Assembly (NCBI RefSeq): GCF_003970675.1
Contig: NZ_CP034562.1
Location: 2,852,001 to 2,916,000 of the forward strand
Reading direction: 5' to 3'
DNA length: 64,000 bases
From: Flammeovirga pectinis
Lineage (GTDB): Bacteria; Bacteroidota; Bacteroidia; Cytophagales; Flammeovirgaceae
Shown here: in pieces, positions 7,677 through 17,156 of the stretch
Numbering within the stretch: the first letter of the stretch is position 1
How the letters are laid out: each line of letters starts with the position of its first letter
Translations under genes and position numbers: made by a program
The notes under the pieces: model-generated
Database searches by the model: none
The model's input: the letters and a program-made list of their open reading frames with translations, nothing else
Told to the model about the DNA's origin: nothing

Positions 7677-10600
7677 ATGCCGTTGATGTTCGATCCATCA
7701 AAATCCAGAGCTATACTAATAGGTATAGGTACATTCCTTAAAGACGATGATCTTTATAGACGTGAGCATGTTTATAAAGACATTAGTTTACTAAGAGATA
7801 CACTTACTGACGCTCAAATTCTTGGGCTGCATGAAAAGGATATTATTTCCTTGGTGGACTCCGAAGGGAATACTATGATTAAAGAACGTATTGCTGAGGT
7901 TGCAAATACCACAGAAGATACTTTAATCTTATTTTACTCAGGATATTTGATAGAAAGAAGAGGGAAACTAATTCTTTCATCACCGCATACCACAGTAAAG
8001 CAATGTCATATTAATGGTATTCCGTTAACAGAAGTGGTTGATATTATCAATGAATCTTCTGCTAAAAATGCCTTTTTAGTTTTAGATGCAGAATACCGTT
8101 CTGCGCCTACCTTTGGCGATTTTGACAAACTAAGTATCAAAACAATAGAAGAACTTGTTCCTTTTGGACCTGTGAAAACATATATTGTTTCTGAACTTGG
8201 ACAATCAGATTCTCAAAAAACAATTGCATCTGGCTTAACTTCTTTATTACAAACAGGTATTGAAGAAGAAAAAGAAGTACTTACAATTGCAGACATAAAG
8301 AACAACTTTTCTAATGATGCTTCTTTACAACATGTCTCTTTTGTAACGAACGATGTACCAGATGCTCCTATCTGTTTCAATAAGCGTTTTTCTATTGCAC
8401 AGAAACTTAGAGCTTCTATTAAGAAAAGCTTTGAGGATAAAAATTACGCAGAAGCATTACCTTTCTTAAAAGAAGGTATTGAGTTATTTGAACACGACGA
8501 AGAATTTAATAACATGGCTGCTTTTGTAGAAACACTACAACAAGCAGAACAAATGTTTAATAATCAGCATTTTGAAGCCGCAAGAAATAGATATCAAGCT
8601 GCTTACGAAATTCTTGAAGAAAACACTGCTCATAAAGGCATTGTAAATTCTCTAGAGAAAATTGCTGAAGAACAATACACCAATAAAAATTTCGAATCTT
8701 CTAAAGATACTTATACCCAATTATTGGAGTTTGATTCTACAAATAAAGGGTACCAAGATAAAGTCGATTTCTGTAACAGTGAATTAAAATTCACTTCATT
8801 AATTGATTTAGGAGACAAAGCTTACTTCGATAATAATTTTATTGAAGCTAAAGAACATTACAACAAAGCACTAGATTTTAAACAAGATGCTGTTGTTCTT
8901 AGAAGAAAAGAAGAGTGCGAAAAATTCCTTTCGAGAGAAGAAAAATTACGTGCAGAAGTACGTGATGAACTTAGAAAAGAATTTGAAGGTGAATTCTCGG
9001 ATAAAGTAAACAATCAGTTAAAAACAAAAGAAGTTGAAATTGAAGAACAACTTCGTGATAAGTTAAAAACTGAGTTATCTACCGAGCTATTACCTAAAGC
9101 TAAAGAAGAAGTTACTCTTGAACTAGAAACTTCTATCTGGCAAAAAACAGCAATATGGAACAGTATTGAAGGATACCAATTCTATCAAAACATGTTCCCC
9201 GAAGGAAAGTTCTTTGAAAAATCAAAACAAAGAATTGAGCAGATCAACAAACAGACTGTAGTTAAAAAATTACAAGAAGAGTCTACTCCTGCCCCTCTTG
9301 TTGTAGAAAGAAAAGAAATTTCACAAGAAGAAATAGATATCGATCCAACGCTACTTATGGATCTTAGAATGGAACCAATTGAAGATGTTCTTACTAAGAT
9401 TGAAGAAGCTAAAGGCCTTAAAGGTGAATACCTTTTATGGACTGATATGGAACGCATGCAACTAGATAAAGGTATTGATTTTGAGAACGATGAACACGAA
9501 GAAGTTCCTGCCGTTATCTCTGAAATGGATTCTGTTCTAGAAGAAGCTTTACGTGAAGTTGAAGAGGAAGAAAATGAAATATCTTTCGAAACATCATCTG
9601 AAGTAATAACATCTGAAGACTCATTCAGTTTAGAAGAAGCACAAGAAATCACTTTATCTGCACAAGAATTTACCGAAGTAACTTCTGATGTTAAAGACGA
9701 AATTGTACAAACTCCTTTTGATACAGAAATAGAAGTAACTGCTACAAATACTAATAGTGTTAGTTCTTCTGAAGAAGATCTTGAACAACTTTCTGAAGAA
9801 GATCTTTGGTTACGTGCTGAAAAGCTAAATACTAAAGACGGTTATCTTTCTTACATTAATTTCACTAAAACTGCGGAGCAAATTGCAGAAGCTTATTTTA
9901 GAATAAATAAACTTGATAAAGGAGAACCTGTTGAAGTTATTACGCACACTCCTACTATTGAGGAAGAAATACCTGTAGCTGAAGAAGAAGTGGTAAGTGT
10001 AATAGAAGAAGTAACAACTCCTGAACCTGTTATAGTTGAAGAACCAATTACAGTTACTGAAGATGTTACTACTCCAGTTGGAGACAGTGCACTTGTTTTT
10101 ATTGATGGAATGAACGAAGGTGACCTTTGGAGAATTGCTAGTGGTTTAAACACTATAGATTCTTACAAAGAATACTTAAACCGTACAGAAGAAAACGAAT
10201 ACCTTGCCGATGCTTATTCTAGAATTAATACGATTCAGAATGCTGATGCTGGTGAAACGGTAACTTTTGAAGATAATTCTATCCCTGTAGTTGAAGATAC
10301 TATAATTGAAGAAAAAATTATTGAGGAAGTAGTCATCGAAGAAGAAGCTCCTTCTGCCTTCACGGACTTAGTTGAAGAGAGTACTACTGATTATACTAAT
10401 GGTCATGAAGTACAAGTAGAAACTATAGTACAAACAGATACTGAATTAAATGTTGAAGAAGAAGTTCAAACTGAAATTACTGAAGAAGTAGTGGCAGAAG
10501 AGACTATTCCTACTCCTCAACCAAAAGAAGAAATAGACTCAGCTCCATCTGTAGATGCTGATGAGGAAGCACTTTGGAAAAGTACTTGCGAAGAAAATAC

Positions 10601-10829
10601 ATTAGGTGCTTACTTCAATTACTTAAACAGTACAACAAGCAAATTGTACTGGAAGGAAGCAAAAGAAAATATTAGTGCTTTAAAAAATGACTCTCAAGCA
10701 AAAGAAGAGGGAGATTGGAAGAAAGCACAAGAGATTGATACGGTAGAAGGGTATAAAACATATATCCGTAAATATCCTCTAGGAAATTACTACGCAGCAG
10801 CAATGATGCGTTTAGGAAAATTAGAATAA
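7677..10829 (+). CDS. Pseudo-caspase with TPR region, coiled coil and W-type tail repeats
   Basis: 1050 residues, no signal peptide. Residues 10-225 follow the caspase-like (clan CD, metacaspase-type) layout: SRAILIGIGTF, a helix ending in LLRDTL, then DTLILFYSGY and AFLVLDAEYR. Active members have SGHG and D-x-C here; this protein has Tyr90 in place of the catalytic His and Glu139 in place of the Cys, so it should be unable to cut. Residues about 240-420 are TPR-like pairs (FEDKNYAEALPFLKEG, FEAARNRYQAAYEIL, FIEAKEHYNKALDF). About 420-480 is a charged coiled coil. The rest is a Glu/Val/Thr-rich linker carrying five copies of a 37-residue W..A..nT..sY..Y..P module (about 487, 710, 815, 964, 1012). 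This suggests a scaffold or decoy. Single gene with its own terminator. Confidence 0.7.
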   Translation: MPLMFDPSKSRAILIGIGTFLKDDDLYRREHVYKDISLLRDTLTDAQILGLHEKDIISLVDSEGNTMIKERIAEVANTTEDTLILFYSGYLIERRGKLILSSPHTTVKQCHINGIPLTEVVDIINESSAKNAFLVLDAEYRSAPTFGDFDKLSIKTIEELVPFGPVKTYIVSELGQSDSQKTIASGLTSLLQTGIEEEKEVLTIADIKNNFSNDASLQHVSFVTNDVPDAPICFNKRFSIAQKLRASIKKSFEDKNYAEALPFLKEGIELFEHDEEFNNMAAFVETLQQAEQMFNNQHFEAARNRYQAAYEILEENTAHKGIVNSLEKIAEEQYTNKNFESSKDTYTQLLEFDSTNKGYQDKVDFCNSELKFTSLIDLGDKAYFDNNFIEAKEHYNKALDFKQDAVVLRRKEECEKFLSREEKLRAEVRDELRKEFEGEFSDKVNNQLKTKEVEIEEQLRDKLKTELSTELLPKAKEEVTLELETSIWQKTAIWNSIEGYQFYQNMFPEGKFFEKSKQRIEQINKQTVVKKLQEESTPAPLVVERKEISQEEIDIDPTLLMDLRMEPIEDVLTKIEEAKGLKGEYLLWTDMERMQLDKGIDFENDEHEEVPAVISEMDSVLEEALREVEEEENEISFETSSEVITSEDSFSLEEAQEITLSAQEFTEVTSDVKDEIVQTPFDTEIEVTATNTNSVSSSEEDLEQLSEEDLWLRAEKLNTKDGYLSYINFTKTAEQIAEAYFRINKLDKGEPVEVITHTPTIEEEIPVAEEEVVSVIEEVTTPEPVIVEEPITVTEDVTTPVGDSALVFIDGMNEGDLWRIASGLNTIDSYKEYLNRTEENEYLADAYSRINTIQNADAGETVTFEDNSIPVVEDTIIEEKIIEEVVIEEEAPSAFTDLVEESTTDYTNGHEVQVETIVQTDTELNVEEEVQTEITEEVVAEETIPTPQPKEEIDSAPSVDADEEALWKSTCEENTLGAYFNYLNSTTSKLYWKEAKENISALKNDSQAKEEGDWKKAQEIDTVEGYKTYIRKYPLGNYYAAAMMRLGKLE

Positions 10830-10858
10830 TAAAAACTGTATAAATACTTATTTAGAAA

Positions 10859-10887
10859 GGTCATTGATTAAATCAATGGCCTTTTTT
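10859..10887 (+). terminator. Intrinsic terminator after the pseudo-caspase gene
   Basis: Arms GGTCATTGAT (10859-10868) and ATCAATGGCC (10872-10881), one G-T pair, followed by TTTTTT. Confidence 0.85.
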
Positions 10888-11054
10888 AATGGTAAAAAAT
10901 TAAGAAATGATAAACTCAATAATTACTGACAATGATCATTGGATATTAAATAATATTCATCAATTTTAATTGTGTAAATTAAGATAATAGATATAGAGTT
11001 ATTTTAAACAAGATTATTCTTAAATTATTGCATTATTAATTTCAACAAATTTCC

Positions 11055-11073
11055 ATGTTCCCACAAGGAACAT
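11055..11073 (+). promoter_or_regulatory. Inverted repeat in the leader of the stress-protein gene
   Basis: ATGTTCC-CACAA-GGAACAT is a perfect 7-bp hairpin or operator 23 bases before the start codon. It could be a protein-binding site or an mRNA stem affecting translation; nothing in the sequence decides between these. Confidence 0.35.
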
Positions 11074-11096
11074 TAAAAACATAAAAATTAAATACC

Positions 11097-12026
11097 ATGT
11101 CACTTTTTAGAAGAACACTTGTAGCCCTTGATGGGTCAGAAAAAGATAAAAAATTATTAGAGCATGCGAGTAGACATATCGCAATGGGTAAAGTAGAAAA
11201 GCTGTACTTTATACATGTTCAAAAATCTTTAAACCTCCCAAAAGAGCTTACAGATAAATATCCTGATATGCTAAGCCCGCTAGACGAGTCGATTAGCAAA
11301 ACAATGGATGCTTTAATCCATAAGTATATAAAAAATATTGGTAGTTATAATTACGAATTAATGATTGAAGAAGGTGACCCTGCCGAAACAATTATTAAGA
11401 TGTCTAAAAGAAAACAAGTAGACATTGTAATTATTGGTAAAAATAGTACCGGCGAAAGAACTGGTTCTGTAGCCCGTAAAGTAGCTAGTTTTGCACCTTG
11501 CTCGGTTCTATTTGCTCCAGAATTATTACCCGAAGATAGAACTACCCCTAATATCTTATTACCGTTAAACTTTTCAGATTCATCAAAAGATGCATTAGAG
11601 CAAACAGAAGAATTAGCCAAGTTGGTAAAAGATTCTAAGGTAATTGCAATTAATTGTTTTAGAGTACCTCACGGTTATTCATCAACTGGAAAATCTTACG
11701 AAGAGGTTGCGAAAATTCTTTCAGAAATCTCCGAAAAGAAATTAGACAACTTTGTAGCACAAACCGGTAAGTCTGAACACGATATTAAAACTGAACCCGT
11801 GCTAATTGGTGAAGATGAATCTAAGTTTGATGCAATTTACAAAACTGCTAAAGAGGTAAGTGCTGATCTTATTGTAGTAGGTTCTAAAAGTAGAACATTT
11901 ATGGCTTCTATGGTATTGAGTAGTACTGCAGAAAAGCTTTTATCATCAGATATTAATTTACCTATACTTATTTACAAGAGTAAAGGTAAAGCGTTAGATA
12001 TCTTCAACTTCTTTGATAGAATTTAG
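11097..12026 (+). CDS. Tandem universal stress protein (two UspA domains)
   Basis: 309 residues made of two UspA-type domains. The first (about 1-142) starts RRTLVALDGSEKDKKLLEHA and carries the ATP-binding end IIGKNSTGERTGSVARKVASFAPCSVL, close to the Gx2Gx9G(S/T) pattern. The second (about 150-300) starts TPNILLPLNFSDSSKDALEQ and ends VVGSKSRTFMASMVLSSTAEKLL, where the nucleotide motif is less complete. Such proteins bind ATP or act as stress-response switches in the cytoplasm; a precise role cannot be assigned. Single gene with a leader hairpin (11055) and terminator (12092). Confidence 0.9.
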   Translation: MSLFRRTLVALDGSEKDKKLLEHASRHIAMGKVEKLYFIHVQKSLNLPKELTDKYPDMLSPLDESISKTMDALIHKYIKNIGSYNYELMIEEGDPAETIIKMSKRKQVDIVIIGKNSTGERTGSVARKVASFAPCSVLFAPELLPEDRTTPNILLPLNFSDSSKDALEQTEELAKLVKDSKVIAINCFRVPHGYSSTGKSYEEVAKILSEISEKKLDNFVAQTGKSEHDIKTEPVLIGEDESKFDAIYKTAKEVSADLIVVGSKSRTFMASMVLSSTAEKLLSSDINLPILIYKSKGKALDIFNFFDRI

Positions 12027-12091
12027 AAAAAAATGTATACACAAAGTTGCTCATTGTAAGATGCTTACAAAGAACTACTTTAATAAAACAG

Positions 12092-12132
12092 AAACCGATC
12101 ATAATATATATAAATATTAGATCGGTTTTTTT
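12092..12132 (+). terminator. Intrinsic terminator after the stress-protein gene
   Basis: AAACCGATC (12092-12100) pairs with GATCGGTTT (12120-12128), followed by a T run; the 19-base loop is AT-rich. Confidence 0.75.
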
Positions 12133-12324
12133 AATTAAATTCCAATTTTAAAGAATTTTATATTGTTATATCAACACTTTATAAAATAAAAGCAATAATT
12201 CACAGAAAAAGGATGAATAAAGTCACCTTATTTTAGAGAACATTAATAGCATCTAACTAAAAGATTTATTGCACTTTTGTAAAGTAAAATTATTAATCTC
12301 ACACTTATAACATTCTTTCATTCT

Positions 12325-13947
12325 ATGGAGATGTTTCTACAGTTGCTACAAACAGATTATGTAGCATTATTCGCAATTATAGCTTTTGGTATTTTACTTG
12401 GAAAAGTAAGTGTTAAAGGCGTTTCCTTTGGGTTATCTGCAGTTATCTTTGTGGCTATGTTTTATGGCTACCTAATGAATGCATTAGGTTATGATGACTT
12501 TGCTATTCCACCTATAATTCAAAAAATTGGTTTATTATTATTCATCTTTACTATTGGTATGCAGGCGGGTCCTTCGTTCTTCGAAGCATTCAAATCACAA
12601 GGCAGTAAATTGATAATACTTGCTACTTTATCAGTAGCATCTGGTGGTATTGTAACATTCTTACTTGGATGGGCTTTTGATATTGATTTTAAAATTGCTG
12701 TTGGTTTACTAACAGGTGCTTTAACATCTACTCCAGGTTTAGCCGCTGCAATTGAAAGTTCTCAATCTCCATTAGCATCCATTGGTTATGGTATTGCCTA
12801 CCCATTCGGTGTAATTGGTGTTATCTTATTTGTTAAACTCGCTCCAAAAATATTTGGAATTAGTGTAGAAGAAGCAGAAAAAAGATACGAACAAGAAGCT
12901 ACTGCAGACACTCCTGAACTTATGAATAAGAACTTCATTGTTACAAATGACAATATTCATGGTAAAACAATTGGAGAGTTAAATATTCGTTTCATGACAA
13001 AAGCGAACATCTCGCGAGTTATGGAACCAAATACAGAAAGTAAACCACCTACCAAAGAAACTATCTTACACAAAGGTGATTTAGTAAAAGCAGTAGGTAC
13101 TACAGATGCTTTAAAGCGTGTAGAACTTTTATTAGGCGAAGTTACAGAAACAAAAATTCCTCGTTCTGGTTTACACGAGATCCGTTGGTTTGTTGTTTCT
13201 TCTAGAAATATTGTTGGTAAAACATTAGGAGAACTAGATTTACATAATAACTTTTTAGCTACGGTAACAAGAGTTAGAAGAGCTGGTTTAGAACTTTCTC
13301 CAAGACCATCTACTCGTTTACGTTTTGGTGATAAGCTTTTGGTATCATGTACTAAGGGTAACGTTGCTGGTATGACAGAATTATTTGGCGATAGTATCAA
13401 AATGGTAGAGACTCCTAGTTTCTTACCTGTAGCACTTGGTATTATTGTAGGTGTTCTTTTAGGTAAACTAGAAGTTCCTCTTCCTGGTGGTTCATCATTC
13501 TCACTAGGGTTAACTGGTGGTGTATTAATGGCTGCCTTAGGTTTATCTCGTTTAGGAAAAACAGGTCCTGTAATATGGCACTTACCAAGTAGTGCAAACG
13601 CATTATTACGTCAGTTTGGTTTATTATTGTTCTTAACGCCTGTAGGTGTAGGAGCAGGAACAAAACTAGTTGCTACAATTAGTGAGTATGGTTTCCAACT
13701 GTTCGGTATTGGGGCATTAATAACATTAATTCCTATGCTAATAGTTACCATTGTTGGTCACTTTGTATTTAAAGTTAATTTCCTTTCTCTAATGGGTGCT
13801 TTAACTGGTGGTATGACATCTACACCTGGTTTAAGTGCAATGGATAATATGACAGAGAGCGATGCTCCACAAGTAGCTTATGCAACGGTATACCCTTTTG
13901 CATTAGTCGCTATTATTATCTGCGCTCAGATTATAGGAGGACTATAG
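12325..13947 (+). CDS. AAE-family transporter (AspT/YidE/YbjL type) with two RCK_C domains
   Basis: 540 residues in the symmetric layout of the aspartate:alanine exchanger family: five or so membrane segments, two cytoplasmic TrkA-C/RCK_C domains in the middle (about 195-270 and 277-352, each with GKTIGELN/GKTLGELD and a terminal LLGE/LFGD), then a second membrane half. The hallmark TSTPGL motif occurs once in each half (residues 134-139 and 498-503). Family members exchange small carboxylates or amino acids; the substrate here is unknown. The start lies about 50 bases after a CACTTTTG box near 12270. Inner-membrane location is certain from the hydrophobicity. Single gene, with a terminator shared with the convergent hydrolase gene. 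Confidence 0.88.
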   Translation: MEMFLQLLQTDYVALFAIIAFGILLGKVSVKGVSFGLSAVIFVAMFYGYLMNALGYDDFAIPPIIQKIGLLLFIFTIGMQAGPSFFEAFKSQGSKLIILATLSVASGGIVTFLLGWAFDIDFKIAVGLLTGALTSTPGLAAAIESSQSPLASIGYGIAYPFGVIGVILFVKLAPKIFGISVEEAEKRYEQEATADTPELMNKNFIVTNDNIHGKTIGELNIRFMTKANISRVMEPNTESKPPTKETILHKGDLVKAVGTTDALKRVELLLGEVTETKIPRSGLHEIRWFVVSSRNIVGKTLGELDLHNNFLATVTRVRRAGLELSPRPSTRLRFGDKLLVSCTKGNVAGMTELFGDSIKMVETPSFLPVALGIIVGVLLGKLEVPLPGGSSFSLGLTGGVLMAALGLSRLGKTGPVIWHLPSSANALLRQFGLLLFLTPVGVGAGTKLVATISEYGFQLFGIGALITLIPMLIVTIVGHFVFKVNFLSLMGALTGGMTSTPGLSAMDNMTESDAPQVAYATVYPFALVAIIICAQIIGGL

Positions 13948-14022
13948 AAATAATATTATTCTACAACTATCTACATTTAGCACTGGGTTATTTATCCTAT
14001 AGATTTTAACTCGGTGTCTTTT

Positions 14023-14057
14023 AAACTCCAGCAGAAACTACTTGCTGGAGTTTTTTT
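14023..14057. terminator. Intrinsic terminator between convergent genes
   Basis: Perfect 11-bp arms AAACTCCAGCA (14023-14033) and TGCTGGAGTTT (14043-14053) followed by TTTT on the + strand. Confidence 0.85.
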
Positions 14058-14061
14058 ATTT

Positions 14062-14904
14062 CTACGCTATTTCTTTTTCTATAAATTGTAGCATTTCATT
14101 CAGTACATCTTCCTTAATAACTTCGTTGTGTATTTCGTGTCTTAAGTTTTCCCACTTCTTAAATGTCATCAAAACCGAAGGTGCGTTATCAGAAAATTCT
14201 TTAGATGCTTTTTCAGATGTAATATTATCTGCAGTTCCATGCATTAATAATGTTGGCACATTTAATTTATCAGCATTCTTTATATTCCATTCTCCTGCAT
14301 CTTTAACACCAAAATAAAGAGCAGTACAAATTTTATTATGTACCAAAGGATCTTTAACGTATGCTTCACCAACAGATAAGTCTGATGATAAATCTGGAGG
14401 ATTAAGTTTAGAGGGTATCACAAAGCCTTTGATAATACTGCCGATAAACTTGCCAATACTTTCTTGCCATGCAGGTGGGTCTGTTGCTAGGCGTAACCAA
14501 GGGCTTGTTATGATAGCTCCTTTTAGAGTAGTTGGTTGTTCTTTTAATAAAAATGAAGTAGCAATATTCCCTCCCATGCTATGTCCATATAAAAACATAG
14601 GAATATTTGGAAGTTTATCGTTTACCAAGGCTAAAAACTCAGAGACATTATACAATACATCTTCGTAGCTGGGCACAACACCCCTCTTACCTTTGGTTTG
14701 TCCGTGTCCTCTTTGGTCGTAACCTATAAAACCAATTCCATTATCGTTAAAAAATTTAGCTACATGGTTATAACGTAAAATATGTTCACCAAAACCATGT
14801 ACTAAACATACAATTGCTTTAGGCTCTTCTATTTCTGGCAACCAACATTTACCATATATTTCAATGGTATCATTAGTAGTCCAATTATATTCAAATTCTT
14901 TCAT
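14062..14904 (-). CDS. Alpha/beta hydrolase, monoacylglycerol lipase / lysophospholipase type
   Basis: 280 residues, no signal peptide. The fold landmarks are CLVHGFGEH (oxyanion loop), GYDQRGHGQT, the nucleophile elbow YGHSMGG (Ser109), HGTADNITS (Asp226) and LRHEIHNE (His256), giving a full catalytic triad in the spacing of the Hydrolase_4/MGLL family. RHEIHNE is the usual end motif of that family. It probably cleaves monoacylglycerols or lysophospholipids in the cytoplasm or at the membrane; the true substrate is not known. Single leftward gene. Confidence 0.88.
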   Translation of the reverse strand: MKEFEYNWTTNDTIEIYGKCWLPEIEEPKAIVCLVHGFGEHILRYNHVAKFFNDNGIGFIGYDQRGHGQTKGKRGVVPSYEDVLYNVSEFLALVNDKLPNIPMFLYGHSMGGNIATSFLLKEQPTTLKGAIITSPWLRLATDPPAWQESIGKFIGSIIKGFVIPSKLNPPDLSSDLSVGEAYVKDPLVHNKICTALYFGVKDAGEWNIKNADKLNVPTLLMHGTADNITSEKASKEFSDNAPSVLMTFKKWENLRHEIHNEVIKEDVLNEMLQFIEKEIA

Positions 14905-15138
14905 TTTAATCTTCTCGTTTCAGTTAATTATAATTTACACTTTTAAATTTACTCCTCCTTCATTTCTTATTTATTCTATTGAAAAACAGCAATTTTCGTA
15001 CGCTTAGAAATTCATTTTAAAAGAATTATTCCTTGAATCTAAATACAATTTCTAAGATTAAAATTTAATAATAAGTAATTCGAAAAATAATAAAGCTATA
15101 TTTACGGACTAATATTTAAACTAAAAAAGTACATATCA

Positions 15139-16017
15139 ATGATACAATCGATGACAGGCTTCGGCCAGGAAAGAATAGAAAATGATCAGTTAAGTGTATC
15201 TATTGAAATTAAGACGCTAAACTCTAAAAATGCAGATTGTAACATCAAAATGTCATCGGCATTCTCTGATAAAGAAATTGAGTTACGAAATTTATTGACG
15301 TCAAAATTACAAAGAGGTAAAATCCTTTTACTTTTAAATTATACATCAAAAAGAAATGATAATCTTAAAGCTTCTTTAAATACAGAAGTGATTAAAAGTT
15401 ATTATTCTGATCTTAAATCTGTTGCAACTGACCTTGGTGAAAACACAGATAATCTTTTAAATATAGTGATGGAAATGCCTGAAGTATATACAAAAGAAAA
15501 TGATGAAGATGTTATTAAAGAAGATTGGCCTGTAGTTTTAGATGCAATTAAAAAAGCTATTGATAAAACCATTGAATTCAGATCTCATGAAGGAGATGCT
15601 TTAGAAAAAGCAATTAGAGGTTCTATTACAAATATTACAGAATACTTAGCTAAAGTAATTGAGTTTGACCCTTTAAGAATTGAACGTTTACGTGAAAAAT
15701 TAAATAATCAAATTGCTGAGTTCGAAAATAATGAAAATTTTGACCCAAGTAGATTTGAGCAAGAGTTAATTTTTTACATCGAAAAACTTGATATTAACGA
15801 GGAAAAAGTTCGTTTAGAACAACACCTTAAATATTTTATCCAAACTATTGAGCAGCCTAAATCTAATGGTAAAAAATTAGGTTTTATCTCTCAAGAAATT
15901 GGTAGAGAAATCAATACAATTGGTTCTAAAGCAAATGATGTCAACATCCAAAAAGTTGTTGTCAACATGAAAGATGAACTTGAAAAAATTAAAGAACAGA
16001 ACTTAAATATTCTGTAA
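15139..16017 (+). CDS. yicC: YicC/YloC-type endoribonuclease
   Basis: 292 residues starting with the family signature MIQSMTGFGQ, containing IEIKTLNSKN in the N-terminal YicC_N domain and ending with the DUF1732 segment GFISQEIGREINTIGSKAND through LEKIKEQNLNIL. The full length is normal. Members are stress-related endoribonucleases; E. coli YicC influences degradation of the small RNA RyhB. In many genomes gmk follows, but here the next gene is the convergent galE. A strong shared terminator (16032-16067) closes the unit. Confidence 0.93.
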   Translation: MIQSMTGFGQERIENDQLSVSIEIKTLNSKNADCNIKMSSAFSDKEIELRNLLTSKLQRGKILLLLNYTSKRNDNLKASLNTEVIKSYYSDLKSVATDLGENTDNLLNIVMEMPEVYTKENDEDVIKEDWPVVLDAIKKAIDKTIEFRSHEGDALEKAIRGSITNITEYLAKVIEFDPLRIERLREKLNNQIAEFENNENFDPSRFEQELIFYIEKLDINEEKVRLEQHLKYFIQTIEQPKSNGKKLGFISQEIGREINTIGSKANDVNIQKVVVNMKDELEKIKEQNLNIL

Positions 16018-16031
16018 ATATCATTTATAGA

Positions 16032-16067
16032 AAAAGCCGACAAAATTAACATTTTGTCGGCTTTTTT
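16032..16067. terminator. Bidirectional intrinsic terminator (yicC / galE)
   Basis: AAAAGCCGACAAAAT (16032-16046) and ATTTTGTCGGCTTTT (16051-16065) pair perfectly around TAAC, with T runs on both strands. Confidence 0.92.
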
Positions 16068-16082
16068 ATTTTAAAAGAGCTA

Positions 16083-17117
16083 CTAACAATCTCCTTCTCT
16101 TACGGCTTTTTCCCAAGCCCAAGCAGAACTCATCATTTCGTCTAAACCTCTTTCAGCTTTCCACCCAAGTACCTCATTTGCTATAGTAGTATCAGCCCAT
16201 ATTTTTTCAATATCACCTTCTCTCCTATCTACAACTTTATATTTTACTGGTAATCCGTTTACTTTTTCAAAAGCATTTATGACTTCTAAAACAGAACTTC
16301 CTGTACCTGTACCTAAATTAAAATATTCATAATTCTCTTCATTAATCCCATCCAATAACCTTTCTGCAGCAATAATATGTGCTTTAGCAAGGTCTACAAC
16401 ATGAATGTAATCTCTTACAGCAGAACCATCTACTGTATCATAATTATTGCCAAATACAGACAACTGATCTCTTAATCCAAAAGCTGTTTGCGTTATAAAT
16501 GGTACTAAATTTTGAGGAACACCCTTTGGTAATTCGCCAATTAAAGCTGTTTTATGTGCCCCTACAGGATTAAAATAACGTAATGCAATTGCTTTTAACT
16601 GAGGGTAAGCTTTTACAGTATCTCTAAGAATTTCTTCACAAATTTGTTTTGTATTTCCATAAGGTGACTCTGCAGGTTGCACTGGTGCATTTTCTGTTAC
16701 AGGTAATTCTTCTGGCTGACCATATACTGTACAAGAAGATGAAAATACCATATTGGGTACATCATATTCTTTCATACAATTCAGTAAATTTATAAGCGAT
16801 ACTAAATTATTCTGATAATATTTTAGTGGTGCTTGAACAGATTCCCCTACTGCCTTGAATGCAGCAAAATGAATAACTGCAGTTAGCTTTGTATATTTTT
16901 TAAATAATTGATTTACACCCTCGGCATCAATTAAATTTAATTCTTCGAAATGAGGTCGTATACCTGAAATTTTCTCTATACGGTCTACCACTTCTCTATC
17001 AGAATTTGATAAATCGTCTACGATAACTACATCATATCCTTGATTTTGTAATTCGACAACAGTATGAGAACCGATATAACCTGTTCCGCCTGTTACTAAG
17101 ATTTGTTTTTGAGACAT
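16083..17117 (-). CDS. galE: UDP-glucose 4-epimerase
   Basis: 344 residues, extended short-chain dehydrogenase. The NAD site reads GGTGYIGSHT at the N-terminus. The catalytic SSSCTVYG (Thr130) and YxxxK (Tyr153, Lys157 in SPYGNTKQ) are present, followed by ALRYFNPVGAH and the UDP-sugar region LVPFITQTAFG typical of GalE rather than dehydratases. It interconverts UDP-glucose and UDP-galactose for surface polysaccharides and galactose use. The subtilase gene lies 39 bases upstream on the same strand and may be cotranscribed, without an obvious functional link. Confidence 0.95.
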   Translation of the reverse strand: MSQKQILVTGGTGYIGSHTVVELQNQGYDVVIVDDLSNSDREVVDRIEKISGIRPHFEELNLIDAEGVNQLFKKYTKLTAVIHFAAFKAVGESVQAPLKYYQNNLVSLINLLNCMKEYDVPNMVFSSSCTVYGQPEELPVTENAPVQPAESPYGNTKQICEEILRDTVKAYPQLKAIALRYFNPVGAHKTALIGELPKGVPQNLVPFITQTAFGLRDQLSVFGNNYDTVDGSAVRDYIHVVDLAKAHIIAAERLLDGINEENYEYFNLGTGTGSSVLEVINAFEKVNGLPVKYKVVDRREGDIEKIWADTTIANEVLGWKAERGLDEMMSSAWAWEKAVREGDC

Positions 17118-17156
17118 AGGTATTTATTTAATCAACAATAAGTTATTCAACGCTAA

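Noticed and set aside
9185-9652. Long reverse open frame in the pseudo-caspase gene
   Set aside because: Serine-rich translation is the mirror of the acidic codons (GAA/GAT) of the real gene.
12957-13400. Reverse open frame inside the transporter gene
   Set aside because: Opposite strand of a well-supported gene; no family likeness and no start context.
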